In this document: one piece after another, positions 15,276 to 22,093 of the stretch | Position numbering within the stretch: position 1 is the first letter of the stretch | Layout of the letters: each line of letters starts with the position of its first letter | NCBI GenBank assembly: GCA_910584915.1 | Contig: CAJUDM010000041.1 | Location: 1 to 23,554 of the forward strand | Origin: an uncultured Lachnospiraceae bacterium | GTDB lineage: Bacteria; Bacillota; Clostridia; Lachnospirales; Lachnospiraceae | Direction: 5' to 3' | Length of the DNA: 23,554 bases | The notes under the pieces: generated by a model | Databases searched by the model: none | Told to the model about the DNA's origin: nothing | Seen by the model: only the letters and a program-made list of their open reading frames with translations | Position numbers and translations under genes: made by a program

Positions 15276-15967
15276 CAAACCACCCGCTCCTCTAATTTCT
15301 TCGGCTCCTCCATGCGGTAACCGATACTTCTGACTGTTTTCAGGCAGGCTGGCCTGCGCAGTTTTTCCCGCAGGCGTTTCATCGTCACAGTGAGTGTATT
15401 ATCGTTTACAAAATTTCCGTTGCTGTCCCAGACTCTCTCGAGCAGCGCCTCCCTTGTAACGATCCTCCCTTTATTTTCCAGCAGATGCAGGAGCAGCTGA
15501 TACTCCGATGGGCTGAGCGATATCTCCTCCCGCCCCAGGCGGACGCTCCTGCTTTCCCTTTCGAGGGAGATCAGTCCGCAGGAGAGATAATTTCCCGATA
15601 CGTCCCCGCATCTGCGCAACAGTGCCCTGACGCGGGACAGCAGGACCTCCAGTTCAAACGGCTTCACCACATAGTCATCTGCGCCGCACTCGAATCCAGA
15701 GACAATGTCCCGCGAATCATCCCGTACCGTAAGAAAAATGACCGGAAGATCCCGAAACTGCCCGCGGATCCATTTGCACAGTTCCCTCCCGTTTCCGTCC
15801 GGCATATTCCAGTCCACCAGCACAAGCGCCGGGCATCCGCCCTCCAGAGCCTTCTTCGCGGCACAGACTGTTGAAAAGATCGAAACTCTGTATCCCTGCC
15901 TCTCCAGAAATTCCTTCACTGTCCCGGATATGCTCTCGTCATCCTCCATATAGTAAATATCTGTCAT
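15275..15967 (-). CDS. OmpR/PhoB-family response regulator
   Basis: 230 residues. Receiver domain (1-115): acidic pocket EDD (8-10), phosphoacceptor Asp52 in VLVDWNMPDG, conserved Thr80 in FLTVRDD, and Lys102 in VVKPFE. The C-terminal winged helix (about 130-222) contains the OmpR motifs LSPSEYQLLLHLLENKGRIVTREALLERVW and NDNTLTVTMKRLREKL plus the final RSIGYRM. ATG at 15967 with GGGGG 7 bases upstream. First gene of the regulator-kinase-ATPase-permease group and translationally coupled to the kinase. A probable target is the promoter/dyad at 14347-14379. Confidence 0.96.
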   Translation of the reverse strand: MTDIYYMEDDESISGTVKEFLERQGYRVSIFSTVCAAKKALEGGCPALVLVDWNMPDGNGRELCKWIRGQFRDLPVIFLTVRDDSRDIVSGFECGADDYVVKPFELEVLLSRVRALLRRCGDVSGNYLSCGLISLERESRSVRLGREEISLSPSEYQLLLHLLENKGRIVTREALLERVWDSNGNFVNDNTLTVTMKRLREKLRRPACLKTVRSIGYRMEEPKKLEERVV

Positions 15968-16100
15968 ACGTTTTCCCCCATTTCAATCTACATCACAGTC
16001 TGGCAAATATGATCTGCGCCTTGCATCTCGTTATCGCAAGTATGTCATATACGCTATACTCTGACTTCTCTTTCTCCGCTTCACAGGTTACGGAATGCTG

Positions 16101-16158
16101 ATCCCTGCGGTATCCCTGAAAATCTGCTCCCCGGCTTTGCCTCCCAGCCCGCAGGGAT
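16101..16158 (-). ncRNA. Long hairpin in the leader of the two-component operon
   Basis: Arms ATCCCTGCGG (16101-16110) and CCGCAGGGAT (16149-16158) pair perfectly over 10 bases and enclose a 38-base loop with an inner GGC/GCC hairpin. It begins within about 10 bases of the predicted transcript start near 16165, and the whole leader to the regulator gene is about 200 bases. No T-run follows, so it is not a simple terminator. I match it to no known RNA family. Confidence 0.4.
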
Positions 16159-16171
16159 ATACGATACCCAC

Positions 16172-16200
16172 AGTATACAGGCAAATTAACAGCATTACAA
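16172..16200 (-). promoter_or_regulatory. Promoter for the two-component/ABC operon
   Basis: TTGTAA (16195-16200) and TATACT (16172-16177) on the minus strand with a 17-base spacer. It lies in the 350-base gap between thiE and the response regulator. The rest of that gap holds the leader hairpin and no convincing gene or thiE terminator. Confidence 0.65.
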
Positions 16201-16319
16201 CTTATTTGTCAGCAATACTTTTCCTCCGCTTCTCCGTCTTTCGACCGCCTCTTCCTTCAAACCGCAGTTCTCCGCCGCCTGATATCCCGCCTCCTGTCAG
16301 ACCTGAGCCATGTCTTCTC

Positions 16320-16949
16320 TCACACCCTGTCACATTCACGCCGCAGTTCTTCCGCCGCCCGCCTGATATCTTCCTGCGCCAGTATCGCGGAAACCACAGC
16401 AGCACCGTCCGCTCCCATTCTCATAAACTTCGCCGCGTTCTTCCTGTTAATCCCTCCGATCACCACGATCGGAATCTCCACTACCCGCCTGATCGCGCAA
16501 AGTTCCTCCACCGGCACGATCTTTGCGTCCTTCTTTGTCCTCGTCGGAAGCATCGCTCCCACCCCCAGATAATCGGCGCCGTCCTCCTGCGCCCTGACCG
16601 CCTCAGACACCGACGTCACCGACACGCCGAGCAGCCTGTCTCTCCCTATCATCTTCCGCACCACAGATGCCGGCAGATCCCGCTGGCCGATATGTATTCC
16701 CGCCGCGCGGACAGCCAGCGCAATATCCACCCTGTTGTTGATGACCAGAGGGATATCGTACCGATCCGTCAGCCGCTTCATCTCTTTTGCGGCCTTATAG
16801 AAATCCAGTGAAGCGACGCCATACTCCCGCAGCTGTACCATTCTGCATCCGCCCAATATCGCCTGTTCCACCGCTTCGCACAACGTCAGGTTTCTTTTGC
16901 CGACGCATGCGCGGTCGGTGACAAGATAAAGTGAATAGTCAACTTTCAA
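16320..16949 (-). CDS. thiE: Thiamin-phosphate synthase ThiE
   Basis: 209 residues from a TTG at 16949, chosen because GGAGG lies 8 bases upstream; a GTG at 16964 adds 5 residues but lacks a ribosome binding site. ThiE joins hydroxymethylpyrimidine diphosphate (HMP-PP) and thiazole phosphate to make thiamin phosphate. TIM-barrel motifs: LYLVTDR (7-13), VQLRE (38-42), GIHIGQRDLP, GVSVTSVSEA, GADYLGVGAMLPTRTKKDA (with the substrate lysine), and IPIVVIGGI. Two expected active-site residues differ: the lysine after QLRE is Tyr43, and the Asp of the IND motif is Asn72. These correspond, from memory, to residues handling the pyrophosphate and Mg2+. Last gene of tenA-thiD-thiE, 47 bases after thiD. 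Confidence 0.93.
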   Translation of the reverse strand: MKVDYSLYLVTDRACVGKRNLTLCEAVEQAILGGCRMVQLREYGVASLDFYKAAKEMKRLTDRYDIPLVINNRVDIALAVRAAGIHIGQRDLPASVVRKMIGRDRLLGVSVTSVSEAVRAQEDGADYLGVGAMLPTRTKKDAKIVPVEELCAIRRVVEIPIVVIGGINRKNAAKFMRMGADGAAVVSAILAQEDIRRAAEELRRECDRV

Positions 16950-16996
16950 TTTTTCATCCTCCACAATCCAAATTTTTTCCCTATCAATACCATCTT

Positions 16997-17827
16997 TTAT
17001 CTTCGCCCGACGGAATCCTCAAAGGCATATTCGCGTAGCCCCTTCCGGTACAATTCATAAAAATGGTCCGTCGGACCGTTCCCCTTTCCGATCGGCAGCG
17101 CATGCCTGATCGCCGTTGTCACATAAGCTTTCGCCTCTCCCACCGCCTCCTGCACGCTCTTTCCCTTTGCGAGCTGCGCCGCGATAGCCGATGAAAAAGT
17201 ACAGCCTGTTCCGTGGGTGTTCTTTGTATAAATCCGCTCTGTGTCAAAGCGATAAAAATTCCCGCCGTCATACAGAATATCCAGCGCACTTCCCGCCCCA
17301 TGTCCACCCTTTATTACCACTGCCCCCGCGCCCATCTCATATATGCTCCGGGCGGCGCACTCCATGTCCCCCGCGGACATGATCCTCATTTCCGTTATCT
17401 CCTCCGCCTCCGGAATATTGGGCGTCAGCACATCCGCAAGCGGAATGATCCGCCTCTTCAGGGTAGCTGCCGCCTCCCTCCTCATAAGAGGACTGCCGTT
17501 TTTCGCGTACATGACCGGATCGATCACCACATTTCCCGGCATGTACCGCTCCATCCTCTCCGCGACAGCCTCCATACATGCCGGAGAGGACAGCATGCCG
17601 ATCTTCACCGCATCCACCTCGATGTCTTCAAACACGGCGTCAATCTGTTTTCCCACCATATCCGGCGCAATATCCTGCATGTCGATCACCCTGCCCGTAT
17701 TTTCCGCCACCACGGAGACGATCACGCTCATCCCGAAAACGCCGTGCGCGGAAAATGTCTTTAAATCCGCCTGTATGCCAGCCCCACCGCTGCAATCCGA
17801 ACCTGCTATGCTCAATACTTTTTTCAT
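16997..17827 (-). CDS. thiD: Hydroxymethylpyrimidine/phosphomethylpyrimidine kinase ThiD
   Basis: 276 residues from the ATG at 17827, with GGGAGGTGA directly upstream that also contains the tenA stop codon. ThiD phosphorylates HMP twice to the diphosphate used by ThiE. It is a ribokinase-fold enzyme: MKKVLSIAGSDCSGGAGIQADLKTFSAHGVFG at the N-terminus is the family signature. VIDPVMYAKNG, VVIKGGHG and the C-terminal NTHGTGCTFSSAIAAQLAKG follow, the last holding the anion hole and catalytic cysteine. It sits between tenA and thiE under the TPP riboswitch, linking TenA-released pyrimidine to thiamin phosphate. An in-frame extension up to 17905 overlaps tenA and is not the real N-terminus. Confidence 0.96.
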   Translation of the reverse strand: MKKVLSIAGSDCSGGAGIQADLKTFSAHGVFGMSVIVSVVAENTGRVIDMQDIAPDMVGKQIDAVFEDIEVDAVKIGMLSSPACMEAVAERMERYMPGNVVIDPVMYAKNGSPLMRREAAATLKRRIIPLADVLTPNIPEAEEITEMRIMSAGDMECAARSIYEMGAGAVVIKGGHGAGSALDILYDGGNFYRFDTERIYTKNTHGTGCTFSSAIAAQLAKGKSVQEAVGEAKAYVTTAIRHALPIGKGNGPTDHFYELYRKGLREYAFEDSVGRR

Positions 17828-17832
17828 TCCGT

Positions 17833-18489
17833 TCACCTCCCGCCGCCATACGCCATCTCCCAGAACTCCAGTTCCAACAGGCTCCCCCGCCTGAAAATCC
17901 CGCACAGCTCTTCCTGTTTTTTCTCAGGCAGGTTCCCGCATTTTGCATCCGCAAAATCACACCATCTCCTGCAATCCTCAAAATACTTATCCTCCGCATA
18001 GTCCTGAATAAAGTCGAAATATGCCGAGGCTAAAACCCCCGGTTCCCTAGCTGCCTTCCGAAAAATATAACTGTAACTCAGCATACAGGGCAGCACAGCC
18101 ATCAGTATCTCCGGTATATCCCCCCGCTCCGCCGTATGGATCAGAAAATCGATATACCGCTCATTTTCCGGCAGCGGTTTCACCTTCTCGATCTCCTGAT
18201 CTGTCAGCCCATATTTTTCCAGGTATGAAAGCCTCACAAGCGACTCCTCCTCCGTCACCAGGCTCAACATGGAATACCATGTCTGAATATCCTTTAAACT
18301 CACGGAATGATAGACCGCCTTTCCGCACACACGGGCATAGTTTTTCAGGTAGATGCTGTCCTGTATGATGTACCGCCTGAACTTCTCAGTTGATAGTTCT
18401 CCGCTTTTCATTTCCCTGATAAAGGGTGTCGCCGCACATGTATCCCAGATCGGGATATTTTTTTCTACAACCTTCTCCATAAATGTCAT
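17833..18489 (-). CDS. tenA: Aminopyrimidine aminohydrolase / thiaminase II TenA
   Basis: 218 residues, all-helical TenA family. The enzyme hydrolyses aminomethyl-pyrimidine breakdown products of thiamin to HMP for salvage. Key residues fall at the same numbers as in Bacillus TenA: Asp44 and Tyr47 (IQDSIYLKNYARV), Tyr112, nucleophile Cys135 and Tyr139 (AVLPCMLSYSYIF), with Tyr164 and a C-terminal glutamate (LELEFWEMAY) as the remaining catalytic residues. ATG at 18489 with AGGAGG a few bases upstream. First gene of the operon, behind a promoter, TPP aptamer and terminator. Its stop codon overlaps the thiD ribosome binding site. Confidence 0.95.
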   Translation of the reverse strand: MTFMEKVVEKNIPIWDTCAATPFIREMKSGELSTEKFRRYIIQDSIYLKNYARVCGKAVYHSVSLKDIQTWYSMLSLVTEEESLVRLSYLEKYGLTDQEIEKVKPLPENERYIDFLIHTAERGDIPEILMAVLPCMLSYSYIFRKAAREPGVLASAYFDFIQDYAEDKYFEDCRRWCDFADAKCGNLPEKKQEELCGIFRRGSLLELEFWEMAYGGGR

Positions 18490-18523
18490 CCGTTTTCCTC
18501 CTGTGTGAAATTAATCTGTAAAT

Positions 18524-18551
18524 ACAAAAAGCCTCCTGATATTCGGAAGCT
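18524..18551 (-). terminator. Riboswitch-controlled terminator before tenA
   Basis: Minus-strand arms AGCTTCC (18545-18551) and GGAGGCT (18530-18536) with an 8-base loop, followed by TTTTTGT. The 5' arm GCTTCC can instead pair with GGAAGC (18582-18587) in the aptamer's 3' strand, giving a ready antiterminator. TPP binding would hold that strand in the aptamer and let the terminator form. Confidence 0.75.
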
Positions 18552-18579
18552 CTTTCAAACGCAAAACCGGCGTAAGAAA

Positions 18580-18661
18580 TTGCTTCCCTACGCCGGTATT
18601 AGCCGACAGGTCCAGAGGTCAGGCCTTAACCTTTTTCAACTTGTTCAGTTCCCTCGCAAAC
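18580..18661 (-). ncRNA. TPP riboswitch aptamer (THI element)
   Basis: Reading the minus strand, ACCTGTCGGCTAATACCGGC followed by GTAGGGAAGC matches the conserved 3' half of the TPP aptamer (consensus ACCTGAT..GG.TAAT.CC.GCGTAGGGAA). P1 is TTGC (18656-18659) with GCAA (18580-18583); P2 is GAGG/CCTC. The 5' half has AACTGAACAAGTT as a P3 hairpin and then TTGAAA (18634-18639) where CTGAGA is expected, so the pyrimidine-binding loop is altered. It precedes tenA-thiD-thiE, which confirms the identity. A second strong pairing, ACCGGCGTA/TACGCCGGT (18566-18574 with 18589-18597), competes with the aptamer fold. Confidence 0.88.
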
Positions 18662-18716
18662 ATGTATTTTTTTTATTCAGTTATCGGAATCCTACACGCT
18701 AAGCTGTCATAGACAA

Positions 18717-18744
18717 ATTATAACAAATCTCCGGCGTTCTTCAA
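18717..18744 (-). promoter_or_regulatory. Promoter for the thiamin salvage operon
   Basis: TTGAAG (18739-18744) and TATAAT (18717-18722) on the minus strand, spacer 16. The transcript would start near 18710, about 50 bases before the TPP aptamer. Confidence 0.75.
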
Positions 18745-18800
18745 GGCCTTTTTCCATATCAGCTCAAAAGTTGTAGCAGTTCAGACTTCAGGCTTCACTG

Positions 18801-19151
18801 TTACAAAAGTTTTTCAGCCCACTCTTCCTCCTTGAATCCCACGAGTATTCCGCTCTCCTCTATGATCAGGGGGCGCTTTACCAGCATTCCGTCCGTTGCC
18901 AGAAGCCTTAACTGTTCCTCCTCACTCATGGAAGGCAGCTTATCCTTCAACTGCATTTCCTTGTACAGCACCCCGCTTGTATTGAAAAACCGCTTGAGCG
19001 GCAGCCCGCTTTTTTTGTGCCACTCCTTTAACTCATCATAGGAGGGATTGTTCTCCGCGATATGGCGTTCCGTATAGGCAATATGATGCGCATCCAGCCA
19101 CTTCTTTGCCTTCCGGCAGGTGGAACATTTCGGATATTGTACAAATAACAT
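18801..19151 (-). CDS. ArsC/Spx-family thioredoxin-fold protein
   Basis: 116 residues from the ATG at 19151, with GGGAGG 7 bases upstream; the frame is open to 19208 but has no better start. The N-terminal motif FVQYPKCSTCRKAKKWLD has the CxxC pair (Cys10 and Cys13) of a thioredoxin-like fold. LPLKRFFNTSGVLYKEM and the conserved GMLVKRPLI near the end are typical of the ArsC/YffB/Spx family. The CSTC form is nearer to the ArsC/YffB branch than to the RNA-polymerase-binding Spx branch (CTSC in Bacillus). It may be a glutathione- or thioredoxin-type reductase; arsenate reduction is not established. It lies 13 bases after the small membrane protein gene. Confidence 0.9.
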   Translation of the reverse strand: MLFVQYPKCSTCRKAKKWLDAHHIAYTERHIAENNPSYDELKEWHKKSGLPLKRFFNTSGVLYKEMQLKDKLPSMSEEEQLRLLATDGMLVKRPLIIEESGILVGFKEEEWAEKLL

Positions 19152-19164
19152 AAAATTTCCTCCC

Positions 19165-19512
19165 CTATTCTCCATCCTTCTTTCGGTACATACGTTCCAG
19201 CTTCCCATGACAGACGATCATTGCCGCTATACCGCCCATCACCTCTATCATGCACAGATATCCCGCCGCCAGTCCTCCGACGATAAATCCACAGCCAAAG
19301 CAGAGAAGAAACCCCGCCCCCAAAGATATCCACATAAGCCCATGCTTTCGATTATAAGCTTTTACATCTGTAATCTGTTCTTTTTTCGGCGGTTTCTTCC
19401 CGGACCAGAAACCGACCGGCTCTTTACTTCTGTACTGAACAATGCCTATTATGATAACAGGTGCTATACAAACCAGCGCTGTCACTGATGAAACGATTGC
19501 CTCAGCCGTCAT
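19165..19512 (-). CDS. Small membrane protein of unknown function
   Basis: 115 residues. One hydrophobic helix at about 5-25, a basic cytosolic-looking stretch (YRSKEPVGFWSGKKPPKKEQITDVKAYNRKHG), then two more helices at about 58-80 and 82-102, and a short basic tail. The VKAYNRKHGLMW motif before the second helix recalls DUF3784-like proteins of Clostridia, a recall-based guess. ATG at 19512 with AAGGAGGG about 10 bases upstream. It has its own promoter and is likely cotranscribed with the ArsC/Spx-family gene. No function can be assigned. Confidence 0.78.
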   Translation of the reverse strand: MTAEAIVSSVTALVCIAPVIIIGIVQYRSKEPVGFWSGKKPPKKEQITDVKAYNRKHGLMWISLGAGFLLCFGCGFIVGGLAAGYLCMIEVMGGIAAMIVCHGKLERMYRKKDGE

Positions 19513-19645
19513 ATGGTCCGTCCCTCCTTATCCCACATAGATACCTGATAAGCCTCAAGGCAAGCATATCCAGGACATCCTTTTCCATCTGCCCTTTCTG
19601 TTTCTCATGTATGGCTTACCTTATATACTTTGCCTCGCTGAATAT

Positions 19646-19673
19646 ATTATAATACCTGTATTTCTAAAGTCAA
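19646..19673 (-). promoter_or_regulatory. Promoter for the membrane protein-ArsC/Spx genes
   Basis: TTGACT (19668-19673) and TATAAT (19646-19651) on the minus strand, spacer 16. The leader to the first start codon is about 125 bases and shows no striking structure. Confidence 0.75.
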
Positions 19674-19866
19674 TATTTACAGGCTGCTTTCCATGTTCAG
19701 GTTTTCCTGGTAATTGTTGCGGGAATAAAGGAACCATAATCGCCTGCCCTTCATATTTATATTAAGTAAGAGGCAGATACAGCTTCTTATGGTCCCACTA
19801 AAACGGCAATGACCCTGTCTGTCACAGGAACAATCCCACAAAATGATGTAAAGGAGAAATTTTATT
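19674..19866. other. Upstream region of the SpoIID/LysM gene
   Basis: About 190 bases with no gene; with the leader on the other strand it makes up the 350-base divergent gap. On the plus strand I find AGGAG before the start codon but no convincing sigma-A promoter. CATA-containing stretches near 19735 and 19749 recall sporulation -10 boxes, but their spacing to any -35 is wrong, so I do not call one. Confidence 0.4.
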
Positions 19867-21849
19867 ATGGCTATCGGTTATTTGATAATACAGGCTCGGA
19901 CAGCTCACGATGCCCTGCCCCTGAGCGGGGCGCAGATCTGGATCACGGATGGCGGAGAAAAAAGTGTTTATCATCTGACAACAGATGAAAGCGGAGAGAC
20001 GGAAAAAATTCCCCTGGAAACCCTGGACCGCTCTCTTTCCTTAGATCCAAATTTCCAGGGAATACCGTATATCAGCTATCATGTACTTGCTTTTGCAAAC
20101 GGCTTTAATTCTGTCCATATTTCCGGTATTCCGATCCTGGAAGGTGAGACAGCCATCCAGCCGATTGAATTTGTTCCGATGCGGGAGAAACAGCGGATTC
20201 CGACCGTAACGGAGATCCGGATCAGCGCCCCCGCCGTCTCCATGAGCGGCAATCGTTATCAGACAGCTCCCGATACAGATCCACAGGTGCTGCGCCAGGT
20301 GGCAATCCCGAATCCGATCACTGTGCATCTGGGCTCTCCCGGCGCAGCCGCAGCCAATGTCCAGGTGTCTTTTCCCAACTATGTGAAAAACGTTGCCAGC
20401 AGTGAAATTTATCCCACATGGCCTGAGGCGTCACTGCGTGCCAATATCTATGCCGTCATTACCTTTGCACTAAATAGAATATATACTGAATGGTATAGAT
20501 CCCGCGGTTACAGCTTCGACATAACAAACAATACCGCCTACGACCAGTATTTTATATACGGGCGGAATATTTATGAATCCATCAGCCGGATCGTGGATCA
20601 GATCTTCAATGAATTTGTGCGCAGACAGGGACAAAACGCACCTTACTTTACATCCTTCTGCAACGGGACCACCGCAACCTGCCCGGGGCTGTCCCAGTGG
20701 GGTACTGTCACGCTGGCAAACCAGGGATTAAGCCCCTTGCAGATACTGCGCTCCTATTACCCGAAAGATGTGGAGATCGCGGAGACAAATATTATTACCG
20801 GTGTTCTATCCTCCTATCCCGGCACTGCGCTCAAAACGGGAAGCACGGGACTTGATGTACAGACGATCCAGGCTTATCTGGACAGGATTCGGCGCAATTA
20901 CCCGGCAATACCTGCCATTACAGACGAAACGGGCGTATTCGGAGAGAGCACAAAGGCAGCTGTTACCAGATTTCAGAGTATTTTCAGCCTGGCGCCCGAC
21001 GGCATAGTCGGGAAATCCACCTGGAATAAACTCTCCTACCTCTATACCTCCGTGACCAGGCTCGCCGAACTGGACAGCGAGGGGACCTCTCTCGGAATAG
21101 GAACCGTCCCGCCGTCCTCGATCCTTCGCCCAGGCTCCTCCGGGCAGGATGTCATTACCCTGCAATATCTCCTGAACATGGCAGCCGAATTTAATCCTGC
21201 CATTCCGGCTCCGGCACAGGACGGGGATTTCGGCATGGAAACCCAACAGTCGGTCGCGGCATTCCAAAGCGCAGCCGGGCTGAAACCGGATGGCATAGTG
21301 GGGCCTCTCACATGGCAGGCACTGTATCAGACCTATCTGGGCATAGAGGATATCATCCCGCCTGGGACTGATACCGGATATACAGAATATGTTGTCCGCT
21401 CAGGGGACACACTCTGGCTGCTGGCTCAGCGCTACAATACGACTGTCGATGCCATCAAAAAACTGAACAACCTGACAGACGATAACCTGAGCATCGGCCA
21501 GGTACTCAGGATTCCGACAACAGAATCTTCGGACGGATCATACTTTGAATACGTTGTCCGCCCGGGGGATACGCTCTGGCTGCTTTCTCAGAGATATCAC
21601 ACAACGGTTGATGCGATCAAAAATCTGAATGGACTCCCGGGCAATGACCTGAGTATCGGGCAGATTCTCAAAATTCCTGCCGCTGAGCCTGCTCCTGCCC
21701 CATATTTTGAGTACACCGTCCGCTCCGGAGACACACTCTGGCAGCTCGCGCAAAGGTTTGGCACTACGGTTGACGCGATCAAAAGCCTAAATGGGTTGAG
21801 AAGCGATGTTCTGAATATCGGGCAGGTGCTGAAGATACCCGGTAATTGA
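19867..21849 (+). CDS. SpoIID-like protein with two peptidoglycan-binding and three LysM domains
   Basis: 660 residues, no signal peptide. The N-terminus (about 1-110; GYLIIQARTAHDALPLSGAQIWITD) resembles a carboxypeptidase-regulatory-like beta domain. About 160-320 is SpoIID/LytB-like: VASSEIYPTWPEASLRANIYAV with the conserved Glu, NNTAYDQYFIYG, and CPGLSQWGTVTLANQGLSPLQILRSYYP. Two PG_binding_1 domains follow (about 325-395 and 415-490), both ending in DGIVG-x-x-TW. Three LysM repeats complete the protein (from about 505, 559 and 613), each with the VRxGDTLWxLxQR core. SpoIID enzymes cleave peptidoglycan during engulfment. A version without export signal suggests synthesis in the mother cell and a place in the spore coat or cortex, which is inference. 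ATG at 19867 with AGGAG. Terminator at 21962-22005. Confidence 0.9.
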   Translation: MAIGYLIIQARTAHDALPLSGAQIWITDGGEKSVYHLTTDESGETEKIPLETLDRSLSLDPNFQGIPYISYHVLAFANGFNSVHISGIPILEGETAIQPIEFVPMREKQRIPTVTEIRISAPAVSMSGNRYQTAPDTDPQVLRQVAIPNPITVHLGSPGAAAANVQVSFPNYVKNVASSEIYPTWPEASLRANIYAVITFALNRIYTEWYRSRGYSFDITNNTAYDQYFIYGRNIYESISRIVDQIFNEFVRRQGQNAPYFTSFCNGTTATCPGLSQWGTVTLANQGLSPLQILRSYYPKDVEIAETNIITGVLSSYPGTALKTGSTGLDVQTIQAYLDRIRRNYPAIPAITDETGVFGESTKAAVTRFQSIFSLAPDGIVGKSTWNKLSYLYTSVTRLAELDSEGTSLGIGTVPPSSILRPGSSGQDVITLQYLLNMAAEFNPAIPAPAQDGDFGMETQQSVAAFQSAAGLKPDGIVGPLTWQALYQTYLGIEDIIPPGTDTGYTEYVVRSGDTLWLLAQRYNTTVDAIKKLNNLTDDNLSIGQVLRIPTTESSDGSYFEYVVRPGDTLWLLSQRYHTTVDAIKNLNGLPGNDLSIGQILKIPAAEPAPAPYFEYTVRSGDTLWQLAQRFGTTVDAIKSLNGLRSDVLNIGQVLKIPGN

Positions 21850-21961
21850 AAGTAAACCCGGCAGCTAATACTGTACCATCATTTTTTGGATGACCGGCTC
21901 CCAAGATCACCATACCTCACCGCGGACTGCCGGAAGCCTGTTAAAAATGAAATAAAATAAG

Positions 21962-22005
21962 ACAGGAGCAACTCTGTTTCTACCATACAGGTTTGCTCCT
22001 GTTTT
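21962..22005 (+). terminator. Intrinsic terminator after the SpoIID/LysM gene
   Basis: Arms ACAGGAGCAA (21962-21971) and TTGCTCCTGT (21993-22002) with an inner CTGT/ACAG pairing, followed by TTTT on the plus strand. On the minus strand TCTTATTTTATTT follows, so it may also stop transcription from the AlbA_2-like gene. Confidence 0.8.
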
Positions 22006-22093
22006 GGATAAGTGCGCACATTATTCTATTTTCCGAAAAAGTTAATTTCGCTTTTTTTTGAGTTTTTCGTATCCATTTTGCAGCCATGCTTAA

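Noticed and set aside
16121..16158. Resemblance of the regulator leader to a c-di-GMP (GEMM) riboswitch because of a GGCAAAGCC segment
   Set aside because: Only that short segment fits. The upstream GGGCAAACC-like part and the tetraloop/receptor pattern are absent.
15993..16184. 63-residue minus-strand open frame upstream of the response regulator
   Set aside because: It starts inside the promoter, so its first codons would precede the transcript start; no ribosome binding site.
19730..19760. Sporulation sigma-E/K promoter before the SpoIID/LysM gene
   Set aside because: CATA-type boxes are present but spacing to any ATA or AC -35 element is several bases off, so no call is justified.
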